NCBI GenBank assembly: GCA_963693085.1
Contig: OY856409.1
Location: forward strand, 1,164,978,749-1,165,042,748
DNA length: 64,000 nucleotides
DNA from: Alisma plantago-aquatica
Lineage: Eukaryota > Streptophyta > Magnoliopsida > Alismatales > Alismataceae
Direction of reading: 5' to 3'
The notes under the pieces are model-generated. The model was not told the origin of the DNA. It worked only from the letters and a program-made list of their open reading frames with translations, and did not search any database. The translations under genes were made by a program, and so were the position numbers. The stretch's first letter is position 1. Each line of letters begins with the position of its first letter. Positions 35,346 through 47,805 of the stretch are shown here, in pieces.

Positions 35346-38300
35346 TTGGGTTCCTCCGTTAACCATTAATAATTATTAAATTTTACAAACTCCATAGAAC
35401 CCAAGGGAGTTATTACAGGATTATCCGAAAGACAGAGGTGTCTAGAAAAGGATCACGACCGGGGGTTGGCAAAATTTTCCTCCGCACCGCTAGTCGGAAT
35501 ACGAGGACTCCCGGATCCGTGTGACTGCCTGGCCAAAGTCTTAGGGTATGAATCGAAATAAGATACCTTTAGGACTTCTCATCTTATTCACCCCTTCTCA
35601 TCACAAAATTCTGATAAGGACATAAAGGATTAGGGTTTTCTTTCTTCTCCTCACCCTCCTGAGGTATAGGTAAGGTTAATAAGGTTTAAGGAATCCTCCA
35701 CCAAATTAATGAAAACATGTAAATAAGATGTCATGGACATAAGCTTAATAGATTAAGCGCAAATTAAAGAATAGATACATGCTTAGGTCGTATGACATAA
35801 GTTGTCATGCCCTCAGAAGAGACCTGAGGCTAGACCTTCTTGTCAGGAGGATAAGTTAGTCTTGGAGATAGAGATCTCCATTGCAAGTAGAGACCTGGCA
35901 CACCCTCTGAGGATGATGCTAACCCTAACCCTAAGTGAAGGTTAGAGAGAGATGAGTTGGACCATGTGTTTAAAAGGGCATGCCTTTGGGATGCCATAGG
36001 ATCCATGGGTGACCTAGCACCTTTGGCAACCCAACCCTGGGAAGGGTCGTGCATGTTAGGGTAAAGGATAGCTCCTTAGATGATGATGTTAGTGAAGGAC
36101 CATAGAAACCCTATGGGCTTGTGCAAGTAGGGCATAGCTGGCACCTAGGGCACGTCATAGTGCTGACGGTAGGATGAAACCCTGGATAAGGAATTATGAT
36201 GGAGCATAAAGAGTTATGAATGATCTTGAGCAACCATAAGTGCGAACCTAGGCTTCACCCATGTATAGAATGCTTTGGAGGTTGATCTTTCATGAAGAGA
36301 GGACCTCTAATGGTGAGGTTGGATGTAGGGTTAGCTCTAGAGAGAGCAGGAAACCCAGCGAGAAGGTTGGAAGCCTAAAACCCTGAACAATGGATGACAG
36401 TGGTTGCCTCATAAGTTGATGATATCTTGGTTGCCTTTAGAGGGACCAAACCCTAGAGAGTGAAGATGATGCATCTGGTGCCTATGTGCCTACAGTATAG
36501 GTGTTTACCTTGTGAGATAGGAAAAAGAGTTCCTTAGACCTAGAGAGGTTTAGTGAACAGGTTCTGAGGCCTTGTACCTTATTAGTTGTCCTTAAGGAGG
36601 ACCCAACCCTAAGTGTTGCTCGAGTTGAAGGATGACAGGGAGTGCATGACATGCCTTTTGCAAGCTTGATTCATGGTTAAGAGATAGAGCATGCAGTTGG
36701 ACACCTACAAGTGAACCTAGGGTTCCTAGGCCTAAGAGGGGAAGTGGTATACCTAATGCTCATGACGAGAATTAAGTTGCTATAGTTTCGAGCATGGTAC
36801 TCCTCATGTATAGAGGAAAAGGGAAGCCCCTTAATCTTAAGGTATGTTGGATGAACCCCTCACAGCTAGGTCGACGATAAAGAAAGGTGTGATCTTGATC
36901 CAGCATGGAGGAAATAGGATGAGTATGACCTAGCATGGTTTGATAGGTGATCTGCTGTGCCTTAATAGCTCGCTAGGGTTAAGTAGGCTCATGTGGATGT
37001 AAACCCTAGACCTAAGAGTTTTTGTGACCTTGTTGTCAAGAGATAGTTTTTCCTCCCATCTTGGAAGAGGGACCCCTTTGGTAGGGTGTGTATTCTTTTT
37101 GGTTGGTTAAAGGTAACCTAAAGAGGTCTCATAGGATATTGAGAAGCTAAGTGAAAAATACATGGTTTGAGAATGAACCTGTAGACCCATAGATATCCAT
37201 CTCTAATTACATATGAATGTGTTACCATGGAGGTAACCGGTATGGGGCTTGACCAGGGTAGGCAGGTTGTCATGATCCCTATGAAAGGATGGGAGCCAGC
37301 CCATGAATGCAGAAAGAGAGATGATGAAGACTTGGGTAAGGTTCTAAGTGAACATGTACTATAATGGAGAATCCTAAGTCTATCCTAGGGTCAGGTAGGG
37401 ATAAGACCGATGAAAATAGGAGTTTCCTAATTCCCCAAACACACATGACCATAGGGTCGGGAGGTAACAACTATCATTGTCTGAGGGTCATGGGTTAGGA
37501 GATTGATCACCTTCATGAACTCATAGGACCCAAAGGGCAGATGAGTAGGGCACTCTCTTGATGCATGATGGAAGAGGGATGATCCCAAAAGTGTCGAAAC
37601 CCTATAGACCTAGAGGAGATGACCACGGGATGTGTATAAACCTCAGTAGATTCAAGACTAATTTGATATCATGATGTAGAGACATATGTGGCACGTTGCA
37701 ACTTAGATGTAAAGGTGTATTAGCAAGGTGGGATGTACCATCTCTACTCTTAGAACAGGAAGAACTTTGTATTTGAACTGCAGCCAAATGCTTATTTCCT
37801 CTTGCTATGGGAGTGAGAGATAGGACATTACGCATGCCATACATCAAGGATAAGAGATGATGTAGGTTGGAACATTATCACGAGAAATGGGGATAGAGAA
37901 GATAACCTACCCTGGTAAAGTGAATGATACATGGATGGCTTGCAAACACTAATAGGAATGAGGTAGTCACCTTATGAGGATGTTTTTATCATGAGCTATG
38001 TGGAACTTACGAGTTATACCAGGTAGAGTTTGATCATCAGAGAGTGTTCTCAATGAAAATAGACATAGAGTTTGAGGTGAGATGATAAGTGAAATACATG
38101 GAAGTGTATGTCTTCAACGTTACCTAATACCTAAGGATGTGAAGTGGTAATGGATGCTGTGGTTGAGATACATCTGACTTGTTTGTTGGAAGCTAGAAGA
38201 GGTTGTTTGGCTAACCCTAAGTTTGAAAAGGAGAGGTATTTAGATAACACTCAGATGTAACAAGATACATTGAAAAGTTAAGGGTTGTTTGGTTAGCCAG

Positions 38301-38585
38301 TATAGTCCTTGATGCAATGAAAGGATGGTGGTAGAACCTCAGATGCACTTCTTTGGAAAAGAAGGTGATGAAACCCCAACTAGAGTGGTTTAGGGTTTCG
38401 GAGGAATCGAACTTGAAGAATCATGAAATATAGGAAATCATGGTTGAAGATCACCATACACCGTGGGAAATGGCAATAGCACTTTGGATGCTTAAGATGA
38501 AGTTGCATGTGGTTTATGGCCATGCAAGCCAGGAGGTAAAGGACAAACCCCAGTAACCCAGTGTATCGATATAGAGGACAAAAGA
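35346..38585 (+). pseudogene. gag to RT/RNase H region of element D, not readable
   Basis: By position this should hold gag, protease, RT and RNase H, but stops and frameshifts are so dense that I recognise no motif. Only short chance ORFs remain. Confidence 0.4.
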
Positions 38586-38935
38586 GTCCCTGAGAGGGAA
38601 TGGGAGCTCAACACTATGGATGTTGTGATAGGTCTTCCCTGGACCAAAGAAGGTCGAGATACAATATGGGTTATGGTAGGTCGCCTTACCAAGATAATAT
38701 GAGAAAGGAAGAGTTCGATTAAGGGACAGATCTGGTTGAACTATCCATGAGAGAGATGGTCCAACTATACCATGATGTGAGTTCATAGGACTTGAGTTTG
38801 ACTTAGAGGTTCACTTCCATAAAGTGGAAGTAGGTACATGAAGAACTCAATGTTAGTATAGTTTATCACCCCTAACCATGGTTAGTATGATCCAGACTAA
38901 AGGGTCTGATGAGGGCATGTGTGCTCGTTCAGGGT
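38586..38935 (+). pseudogene. pol: Decayed Ty3/gypsy integrase core of element D
   Basis: The frame from 38586 reads VPEREWELNTMDVVIGLPWT, then IWVMVGRLTK, matching the conserved gypsy integrase core in which the first catalytic aspartate (TMD) is kept while VDRLTK has become VGRLTK. After a stop near 38700 come SMREMVQLYHDVSS, RFTSIKWK, HEELNVSIVYHP and LMRACVL, the next conserved blocks with several stops. The second catalytic aspartate (normally in SDRD) and the glutamate region are lost. This is what assigns the element to Ty3/gypsy. Confidence 0.85.
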
Positions 38936-39369
38936 GATATCTAGAGACAATTCTTGTCCTATGAAAGATGTGACAATGACCACCATAGCCAGTGTCGGGT
39001 TTTATAGGAAGCTATGTAAGGGAGGTTGTTTCGGTCACCACTTCAGTAAGGTGATGTTGGTGAAAGGGGCCACATGATGGTTAGAAAAGGACCACATGAT
39101 GGTTAGAAAAGGACCACAGTGCGTGTAGATGAAGTCACTTTGATTGTGCAAGGGCTGAAAGGAGCCTAGAGACGATGAGAGTTGTGAGCAGATGCAAAGT
39201 ATACTGACATACAAGTTACTGTGGGAGAAAATGTGACATGAAAATCCGACCCCTCTAAGTTATAACTAAGAGAGCTGAGTCCCCGATGCATGGGTTCTTT
39301 TGACATGGTTTGGTGGAGAAGACCATACCCCTCAGGATAAAGTAATGTGTGATGAGTTCCATGTGTCAA

Positions 39370-39500
39370 ATTCAGAGCACTATGGATGAAAGAACTCAGA
39401 GAAAAGAATATGTGATAATAAAGGTTCTTTGAAAATGCCATGAGTACGGCAAAGCCACATAGGGGCCAATGATGGACATGGAAAAGTCTTATCCTGAATT
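39370..39500 (+). pseudogene. Chromodomain tail of element D pol
   Basis: Short matches to the end of a chromovirus integrase: KELREKN near 39386, then after frame breaks MEKSYPELF near 39478-39505, resembling the usual EMREKYPELF end. The frame is interrupted, so it is non-functional. Confidence 0.6.
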
Positions 39501-39517
39501 GTTTGTTTGCTTGTTTG

Positions 39518-39553
39518 AATTTTGAGGACAAAATTTCTATAAGGGGGGAAGGA
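39518..39553 (+). other. Polypurine tract and terminal motif of element D
   Basis: tttgaggacaaaatttct followed by ataaggggggaagga directly before the right LTR, the standard chromovirus arrangement. Confidence 0.88.
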
Positions 39554-42500
39554 TGTTATAACCCCAATTTTTTTGGGTTCAATTGGTGAGAAATGCAATT
39601 TCTCATATTAAGGATAATTGAACAAATAATGATGTGATTTGTTTTGAATAAATGGATTCCTTTCACAATAGCCTTGATTGGTTGCTTTGTGGGCTTAGTT
39701 AGCTATTGGGCCCAATAATAAGGAAATTCAATTAATAAATGGACAATTGAATTTTTAAGAAAAGAAATATGTAGAAACCTCTAGAAGGCAAATCCAAAGA
39801 GGATTTCGTGCCTCTTGGGTTCCTTGGGTTCCAAGGAGTCCAAAGTTGCATAGAGAAGGCAACAAGAAAAGAAGAGATTAATTAAGTATTTCTTTATTAA
39901 GAAATAAATTGAAAATAGTGATAAAATGTGGAAAATGAGTGGAAAGAGGCATAAAAGAGATTTCTCTGGGAAATTTCATATCCATGAGGTTGCTAATATT
40001 AAAAGGGATGCCAATGAGGAAAATAAAAGAGAAATAAAAAGAAATCCTCAAAAAAAAGATGTTTAAATGAGAAATAAACAAGATAATATGAAATAATGCA
40101 TAATGATGCATCTAGAAGGATAATAAGTATCCAATAAAGAGAATTTCGAAATAATGGAGTATCTTGGGATCCAAGGAGTCCCAATAAAAAGGAAAGAAAG
40201 AGAAAATACTAAAAAGGTAAAATAAGAAGATAATGTGTTGCATTATTAATGAATTGTGTGATATTGTTTAAAAGGATGATATTTTCTATAAAGGAAAATA
40301 GGATTTCGTGGTTAATGGATTAAAATGCAAGAACAATGATGATAAGAGAAAGGAATTTCGAAATCCTAATATTTATAGAAAAAGGTATATCAAAAGAGGT
40401 AAAGAGGAAGAGAGAGAATATATTACTTCTTATGGGAGGAATATGTTTCCTTTACGTATGGGACTTGTTTCCTCTTGAATCTCGTGGATAAGCCACCTAG
40501 GCCCCATCTACCTCCCCTATATGAGGGGTACGACCCTGGGCCAAGCCCAGAGGATCCCATACATCGCTTTCCTCCCTTGCTTTCATCTCCAACCCTAACC
40601 CCGAGTATCACCATGAGCATGATGTAAAGAGGGGGAAATAGAGGGGTACGTCGAAGGCCTGGTGTTCTACGGAGTCAAGGAAAAGCTTTGCCATCAAATC
40701 CGTGCCCTAGGGTGCGCACAAAGGCAGCCGTCAGGCTGCAGTGACGGCCACAGAAACCTAGTTGTGGGATGGAGAACCAGCCACATCGGTCGCGTTTTGG
40801 TGGAGCTTTGGGTGCGCCCTGGTGCGGCGGAGGTAGGGAAGCCTTTCCCTGGCAAAGTTTGCGACCCATGGAAAGAGAAAGAGCCGCACATGGGCTGCAG
40901 AGCGGCGCCTAGGGCGTCTGCATCGCGCGTTCTGAAGGAAGAAGAAGACCTCGGCCGTTTTGTCGATTCTACCCCTCCGCGCGCTAAGGAGCCGGCCACT
41001 CAAGTGAGGGGAAAAGTCGTCATTTCGAAATGTCCAGATCTGCAAGGCGCGTGCAGAGAAGAAGGAGTGACGTGGCACTCATTGATTGGCTAAATGTATT
41101 CCTTATTTGCAAAAATCATATCTAATAAACTGTAGCTCGGATTAAAACAAGTTTTATATGAAAATTGGTACTCAGAATGAGAGGAACCCAAAGAAATTAT
41201 GCTTGAAGTCTGATTCTAATTGCAATCCGAAAATTAATGGAAGTAATCATCTTTGATACTTTAATGATTAAGAAACCCTATTTTAAGATGGTTAATGTGT
41301 TTAATAGGGTTTAATGCATCTTTAGAGTTGATGTTAACCTGTTAAATGTAAAAAGGTACATTAAGATCGAAAAGGATGATCTTTGTACGTAATTATTATA
41401 ATTTGGAAAATTATGTACATAAATATGTTTAAAATTTGAAAAGTACATAAAGCTATCATCTTTAATGATTTAATTAATGAAAAACTCTTAGATTTGATGG
41501 TAAATAGTCTTAATGACATCATTTAGATAATTCAAGTTGATTTTAATCTGTTGTTAATAAAAGTGGAAATAGGATCTAAAGAGAAGATCTTTTTTATATA
41601 ATTGGCTTAATTTAGGGTTTCATGCATGATTATGCATTAATGAGCTTGAAAACCCTAAGTATGTATTTTAATTGTTTAATGGTTCAAATCCATGAATAAA
41701 TAGGGATATGATGATCCTAAGTCAATTTGGGTATAAAAGACTATTAAAATGAATAGTTGAGCAATTAAGGTTCATATAAATGGAAAAGAGTATTTTAGGG
41801 TTTGTTAACTTAAAAAGGATAAAGTTTGAGAAATTAATCTAAGAAACCCTAATGATATTAATGAAACCTTAATGTGGATTAGAAACCATAGAAAGTGAAT
41901 CCAAGTTAATAAAGTAGTTTCTTGATAAAGTGTGTAATAAATAGAGTACATATTGATTTCAGGAACTATGTGATGATTGAATTACTTGCTTGGATATGTT
42001 GATTGGTTTGATGATATATACATGAAGTATGTGTTGAATAAACTGCATGCCTCATCAAATCAGGTATGTGGTTAATTATGAATAACTGCTTTAGTTTTTC
42101 GATGGATTCCCGGATGTTTAATCACATTGAATGCAACTAAACTGTTTGGATGTTCATATTGCAAACTATAATGTGGCTATGACTATCACAAAGGATATAT
42201 GCCTACAAACTTAGATCTTGGTTCTCTCTGTGGCATTATAGCTAACCTAGTACATGGCTGCCTATGGGTAGGTCCATCAAGTTAGAGAAAGGCCTAGTAC
42301 ATGGCTACCTATTGGGTAGGTCCATCAGGTCTATGGATGACCTAGTACATGGCTACCTATTGGGTAGGTCCATCAGGTCTATGGTTGACTTGGTACATGG
42401 CTACCATTGAGGTAGGACCATCAAGTCACAATGAGTTAGATATTGGGCTATCTTCGGATAGTGCCATGCGACTCTGTTACCTAAAAGAGAGGTGATATCC

Positions 42501-42969
42501 ATGTCCACTGCAGGGACAGCCCAGAGTTCGAGAATATGTATGGATTGAGTTGTATGGCTTAAAATGTAATCTTGATTGTTAAATGATTAATTGAATGATT
42601 ATATTGTTAACATAGTTGAACATTATCTGTTTCCTCCACATACCAGCTTCGGCTGACCGACGTTTTGTTTGTCGGCGTTTTAGGTACTATAAAAAGAACA
42701 AACAGTAAAGTGGCACATGTGGTACTAAATGAGAATTAAAGTGCAAAGGAGGATTAGATAGATTAGTATAGGTGTGGATAGAAGTTTAGAGATCCAAGTT
42801 TTCAAAAAGGTATGCAAAAATTTATTTTCTTACAGCTTTCAGTATAGTATGTTGAAATTTGATAATTATTCTTGGTTAATTGTCGAACCTTTGATCCGGA
42901 AGTCATGGGTGTGGCTTTGACCTCTCGGTCTCCCTTAATTGGGGGTTATCGGGAGGTGGGGTCGTAACA
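39554..42969 (+). repeat. Right (3') LTR of element D, 3416 bp
   Basis: Nearly identical to the left LTR, including the GC-rich island (about 40640-41060) and the 47-bp tandem repeat (about 42246-42430). It is followed by the TSD ccttc at 42970-42974. Confidence 0.92.
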
Positions 42970-42974
42970 CCTTC

Positions 42975-43799
42975 CTTACCTATAAAAGGATGGGAGACTC
43001 CACAAGAAAGGGGCATGGAGTATTAGTTTGTAAATCTACTTTTTACTCCATAATTTGCATCTTTATCATTATGGATCTCATTCTAGTTTATACTTATTAT
43101 ACTTTTTACATCATGCTTGAGTAGTACCTTATGGGGCATGGGGAGTAGCCCCTTATCCCAGTTCTATTCAATATAATCAGATCTCTTTCTCCATTAAAAA
43201 TGTTTTTTCTCTATTTATGCATGGTTATTTGGATGATCTGATATATTCTTATGGGGTGATATGATTGTGGATCTCTGTAAAAATGGATCAGTAGTCCCTT
43301 AATTGTGATTATCATCTTTTCTTCTCTTTAATCTTATTCCCATTATAATCCTTGGTGATGCGACCACCTGAGCCTTGGGTTTGAACATCAGTTTGAATTC
43401 ACATAATTCTTGATATGATCGTAGATAGTGGCATGTTAGACGGTTGGGCAATGATCTGTGAATGTCGGGACTGACGGGTTCCCAGGAAGTCCGACCCTTG
43501 TGAGTGTTTCCATAAGGACATGCAACCACAAGGTCCTGACTTGATCTGTGGAGTTTAGCATTTGATTAGTTGAATAGGAACGTGGTTTTGGTGGTAATTC
43601 TCTTGACCCTTAGATCTTTGTTTCTTGATTAGTTAACCTTTAATTCAACACTTTTATTTCTATTCCTAGTTTCAAATAAAGCCTCTCAAATCGAAATTTA
43701 CTTTTACATTTAGCGATCAGATTTGGATTTCAACCACTCCTTTTTCCATCTCTAGGGATTGATACCTCTCTATACTTAGTTGATTTGGTGCTTGCATCA
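42975..43799 (+). repeat. Tat-like gypsy LTR, second part
   Basis: It continues 31913 after element D. The TATA box TATAAAAGG lies at 42981-42989, only a few bases from the insertion point of D. The end is uncertain: the last stretch, agggattgatacctc to cttgcatca, looks like an LTR end of this group, and 43799 is the best guess. The 3' position after the terminal motif suggests a 3' LTR. Confidence 0.5.
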
Positions 43800-44230
43800 A
43801 GCCTACAACCTATTTAGAAGGTTAAAACCTAGCACTTGTCCTATGATGTTGTGTGTACAATGATGCACATTGTTGACTCAAGGTCAATTAGGTCAATGTT
43901 GACTCACGTCTAAATTGACTAAACCTGTGTTTTGATGATGACTAACCATTCCACATATTGGTGTCTAATGTCTCTACTTGAGTGATTTCAGATTAGGTAT
44001 AGACACACTCCAAATGCCCTAACTTGCGCATCTCAAATTGGAGAAAAGACAAGTCAAATTCATACAAGTGCATGTTTTTGTAATATGATGTATATCCATT
44101 AGAATCATGTTTTAAACCACTTGTAATGATTGTATGACTTGTAATTAAGCTTAAAAAAATATCAGGATCACTTAGATCGAATATTAGAGCACTTTAGATG
44201 CAACTTTGAAAATTGATTACAGGCACATTG

Positions 44231-44458
44231 TCGGTCGAGTTTCCCAGCCTGAAAACTCGACCGATCATCCTTGATCAATTTTTTGAAGATTGCATCAGTC
44301 GAGTTGTGTTTACACAGAACTCGACCGATGGAGTAACTGACCAAATCGATTTTCATTGGTCGGTCGAGTTTCCTCAGGACAAACTCGACCGATGGTCTGA
44401 ATATCAGCTTTGTCTTTTGCTCTATCGCTCGAGTTACCCTTATAGAAACTCGACCGAT
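44231..44458. repeat. Four-hairpin cluster upstream of the TATA box in the left LTR of E
   Basis: Hairpins at 44231-44264 (perfect 12-base arms TCGGTCGAGTTT/AAACTCGACCGA), 44293-44330, 44360-44392 (perfect 12-base arms) and 44424-44458, with loops of about 9-12 bases. The second is imperfect here but has perfect 13-base arms in the right LTR (49741-49778). All arms share CGGTCGAGTT or one-base variants; the loops differ. Confidence 0.92.
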
Positions 44459-44594
44459 TGCACTGTATGGAAGAGTGCAGAAAAGTGTTTCTAGCCGTTG
44501 TGGAGTTGCAACAAGTAAAAATAGATCTGTTGCAAGCCACAAAATAGCTAGTTTTCGTTCACAAGTGTTCCCAAAGGCTAAGAGGCATCCCCAA

Positions 44595-44605
44595 CTATAA
44601 ATAGG
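44595..44605 (+). promoter_or_regulatory. TATA box of element E, left LTR
   Basis: CTATAAATAGG, repeated at 50043-50053 in the right LTR and at 51885-51895 in the older relative F. Its conservation in the decayed copy supports it as the core promoter of the family. Confidence 0.8.
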
Positions 44606-44916
44606 ACCCCTTGGGCTTCATTCCAAGGTTGATCATTCATTGCAAAACTCTATGTGAGGTTCCTATTCTATAATTGAGTGCTTCCTATAGCCTCCTCTCT
44701 CTCTCTAAGATTAATCACTTGCTACATCCATTAGAGTGAGTAGGAAATCTATAAGAGAGCTAGTCCTATATGTATATCTTGTGAGGCTCTCACTTCCACC
44801 ACCTCCTTTTCTCTCATTTCAATCATGAAGATGAAGGTTCTCTCTCTTGTCCAAGAGAGGTGAAGAAGAATAAGGGAAGGAGTCCCTTGGTGAAGATCAA
44901 GGCTGAAGACTTGGAG

Positions 44917-45140
44917 CTAGAGTGGGTAAGACCTTGGTGAAGGTAAAAGACTCCTTGCTCAAGTGGGTAAGACCTTGGTGGAAGCTTCTCCGAGTGAAGG
45001 TGAAGTCAAAAGCTGAAGATCCAAGAAGAGTGGGTGATCCCTGCAAGGCTGAAGACTTGTGCAAGAGTGGGTAAGTCCTTGGAGAAGGCCGAAGACTCTT
45101 GCAAAGTGGGTAAGTCCTTGGTAAGGTTGAAGACTCTTTG
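44917..45140 (+). repeat. Tandem repeat with gtgggtaag units in the left LTR of E
   Basis: About five units of 40-50 bases, each with gtgggtaagaccttgg or gtgggtaagtccttgg and a gaagact motif. It lies in the transcribed part of the LTR. The right LTR has the same array at about 50363-50585. Confidence 0.8.
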
Positions 45141-45478
45141 TATTGGATAGGTAAGTCTTTTGTTTGGTCATGCATTGTATGTCTTATTAATGAATATAAG
45201 AGTGCAATAGTTTGGAAGACCTAGAGGTTGACCTCTCTAGGCAAGTGGACTGACACACTTCTAATTTGAAGTGTGGAACCACTCTAAATATCTTGTCTAA
45301 TTGGTGTATGTTCAATCTCTCTCTCCCTTGCTATGTATGTTTTAGTTGCACACAAATGTCCTATTTAGCAACCTTATCTTGTGATATATCTTGAAGGTTT
45401 AATGAATTTTATTTAAGTGCTTTCAACTCTATTCACCCCACCTCTAGAGCATCTAATCACCCATTTAGGATCCAACAA

Positions 45479-45491
45479 TTAGTATCAGAGC
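45479..45491 (+). other. Primer-binding site of element E
   Basis: TTAGTATCAGAGC, one base different from the initiator tRNA-Met match TTGGTATCAGAGC, one base inside the LTR end. Confidence 0.8.
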
Positions 45492-45528
45492 AGGTCTTCT
45501 CCAAGCATACTTCAACAAGTAGGAGAAG

Positions 45529-47406
45529 ATGGGTGACTACCTAAGAGGGAGATTCTCGACCAGCCTTCCAATCTTTGATGGGAGCAATTTCCTCTATTGA
45601 AGAAGCAGGCTTCAATTCTACATCCAAGGATCAAGTCTTGAGATGTGGCAAATGGTGAACAGCCCATACATGCTACCAAAGACAAAGATTGAAGAATGGG
45701 ATGAAGCTATCTTGAAGAAAGCAACCTTGAATGTTAGAGCCATGCACATCGTATATGCATCCATGACCCCCACCGAGTTCAACCAGATTTCTTTATGTGA
45801 AACAGCCTATGAGGTATGGAGAAAGCTTTGCATCACTTATGAAGGGACAGATCAAGTGAAGGAAAGCAAAGTCTACATGCTCACAGGGCTGCTTGAGAAC
45901 TTCAAGATGGGAAAGGAGGAGAGTATAGCCAACATGTACTCAAGGCTCAACACCATTTTGAATGGTCTTGCTATTCTAGGACATCCTATGTCTAGTGGAG
46001 AGATCAACTCAAAGATCCTTAGAACTCTCCCTAAGAGATGGGAACCCAAGGTGACTTCCATTGAAGAAGCAAGGTCTCTTAGGGATATTCCTATTGAAGA
46101 GCTCATTGGAAATCTACAAGCACATGAAGCTACACTTGACAAGAGGGAGGAAGTAGAAAGACAAGAGAAGAAAGAGCTAAAGAGAATGAAGAAGGCTGAA
46201 ATGAAGGCTCAAATTGAAGCTATCATGGAACAAGTCTCTCCATCCTTTCAAGCTAAAGAAGATGCCATGTACTCCAAGGGTAAACTCTACAAAGGCAAGT
46301 CCTCCTCCATCCGGTGCTTCACATGTGGAAAGAAGGGGCACTACAAGGAAGATTGCCCACAAGGCAAAAAGACCCATCTTCACAAGAAGAAATGGCAATC
46401 AAGCTCAAGTGGCTCCTCCAACTCAAGCTCAAGTGAAGATTCAAGTGAAGGATCAAGCTCAAGCTCTAGTGATGAAGGAGAATGCCATTTTTCTCTTATA
46501 GCATCAACAAGTGAAGACTCAAGTGAGGTAAATCTAAACTCTTTAGATAAAGAATCTTTGATTGCTATTATTCATGATATTTGTACCTCTCTTAAGTCTT
46601 CTAAAAGGAAAAAGAAAAAGCTTGCTAAAATTGTTGATAATTTGCATGTAGAATTAGATGATCTTGAACATGCTAATTCTTTCTTGATTGATGATAAAAA
46701 TGATTGTCTTAGCCAAGTAGACTCTCTTAAACTTGAAAATGCTAGTTTGCTTGATAAGATTAGATTTCTAGAAGCTCAACCTCTTATGACTAGTTCTAAT
46801 GAAGAGCATACCTTAAATGTTGATTCTCTCATGCATGATATTGATGTTCTTAAATCTGAAAACAAGGACAAAGATTTTGTTTTGCATGAATTAGAAATAG
46901 AAAATGTCTCCTTGCTTGCTAAAATCAATGAGAATGGGCATGAATCTTGTTCTAGTTCTACTAATAGAGAGAATGATGTTGCTGCCCTTCATATTAATAG
47001 AGATTCTTATTTAACTAAAGCTCTTTGCTTAGAAAATGATCTTTTGAATGCTAGAGATAATATCAATAATTTGTCTTCTACTATTGCTTCTCTTAAGCAT
47101 GATAATGATAGTTTGAGATCATCCTTGCAAAGATTCTTAGTCGGTAAAAAGAGTCTTAATGACATCCTACACCATACCACTAAACAAATTGGTAGACATG
47201 GTTTAGGGTATGATAGTAGTCAAGGGAACAACAAAGATAAAGGACCTCCAATATTCCATGGAGAATCCTCTAGTTCCAAGACTATGGGCACATGCAACTA
47301 TTGCAATGAAATTGGTCATTATTCTACTTGTTGTCCTTTTAGGAAAGCACCCAAGAGCAATAGGACTTGGGTTGCTAAACTAACCCCTCCGGACCCAAAA
47401 ATATGA
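45529..47406 (+). pseudogene. gag: gag of element E, open for 587 codons after one early stop
   Basis: The natural start is probably the ATG at 45529 (MGDYLRGRF...), in frame with the long ORF, but a TGA at 45598-45600 stands where gag proteins of this group have a tryptophan. The open part from the ATG at 45643 has the UBN2-type helical gag domain (residues about 1-170, with WRKLCITYEGTDQVKESKV), a basic stretch, a CCHC knuckle CFTCGKKGHYKEDC at residues 225-238, a serine/acid-rich linker (about 255-280), a long coiled-coil region (about 290-510) and a second CCHC knuckle CNYCNEIGHYSTCC at 551-564. This order fits Sirevirus gag. The frame ends just after the second knuckle, where protease should begin. 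A shortened protein from 45643 remains possible. Confidence 0.88.
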
Positions 47407-47414
47407 TTGGGGAC

Positions 47415-47515
47415 CATTTCATCTTTCTTCTTGTAGGTACTTGCAAATGGATTGACTTGAGCTATTAAATTGCAAATTGACTTGTCAATCCACATGAAAG
47501 AAGAAAGGTGAGATG
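47415..47515 (+). other. Long imperfect hairpin nine bases after the gag stop of E
   Basis: The outer arms 47415-47432 and 47498-47515 pair over 18 bases, with two G-U pairs and no other mismatch. The inner arms tggattgac (47448-47456) and gtcaatcca (47484-47492) pair over nine. It begins directly after the stop at 47404-47406. Confidence 0.8.
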
Positions 47516-47805
47516 TGTAGAGGGTGACAACAAGTGGAAAACGAATGGTAAGAACAAAGGTAAATGTTTTATTCCTTACAACCATTTCTAACTTGTTTTT
47601 GTCAAGTTAGTGTGCACTATACATATGGTTTTTGAGTTAAAAGTGGTATTCTATGTTTCTCTTCACACCTTTGCTCAAAAACTGTTTCTAATGCTTCTAT
47701 AGTGCATTACTAACTTGCTTAGACATGTTTGGATATGGTTTGTATATTTAGCATGCCTCTATATATGTTTTTATGAAATATATGTGCTTTTTGACAGCTG
47801 GTCTG

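Larger units (their letters stand above)
31914..42969 (+). mobile_element. Element D: Ty3/gypsy chromovirus with 3.4 kb LTRs, decayed interior
   Basis: 11056 bases with LTRs at 31914-35331 and 39554-42969 (TGTTATAACC...GTCGTAACA), a perfect initiator tRNA-Met PBS, a polypurine tract and TSD ccttc (31909-31913 and 42970-42974). A decayed integrase (38586-38935) and a chromodomain tail followed by gaggacaaaatttc identify a chromovirus, probably Tekay-like. The LTRs are very similar while the interior is full of stops, so the coding part was probably already defective when it inserted. Confidence 0.9.
43871..45477 (+). repeat. Left (5') LTR of element E, 1607 bp
   Basis: Four hairpins (44231-44458), a TATA box CTATAAATAGG at 44595-44605, and a tandem repeat (44917-45140) downstream of it. 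It ends GGATCCAACA. It is similar to the right LTR apart from scattered substitutions. Confidence 0.92.

Noticed and set aside
45643..47406. 587-codon ORF as a host zinc-knuckle/coiled-coil gene
   Set aside because: It lies between LTRs with PBS and polypurine tract and has the domain order of Sirevirus gag.
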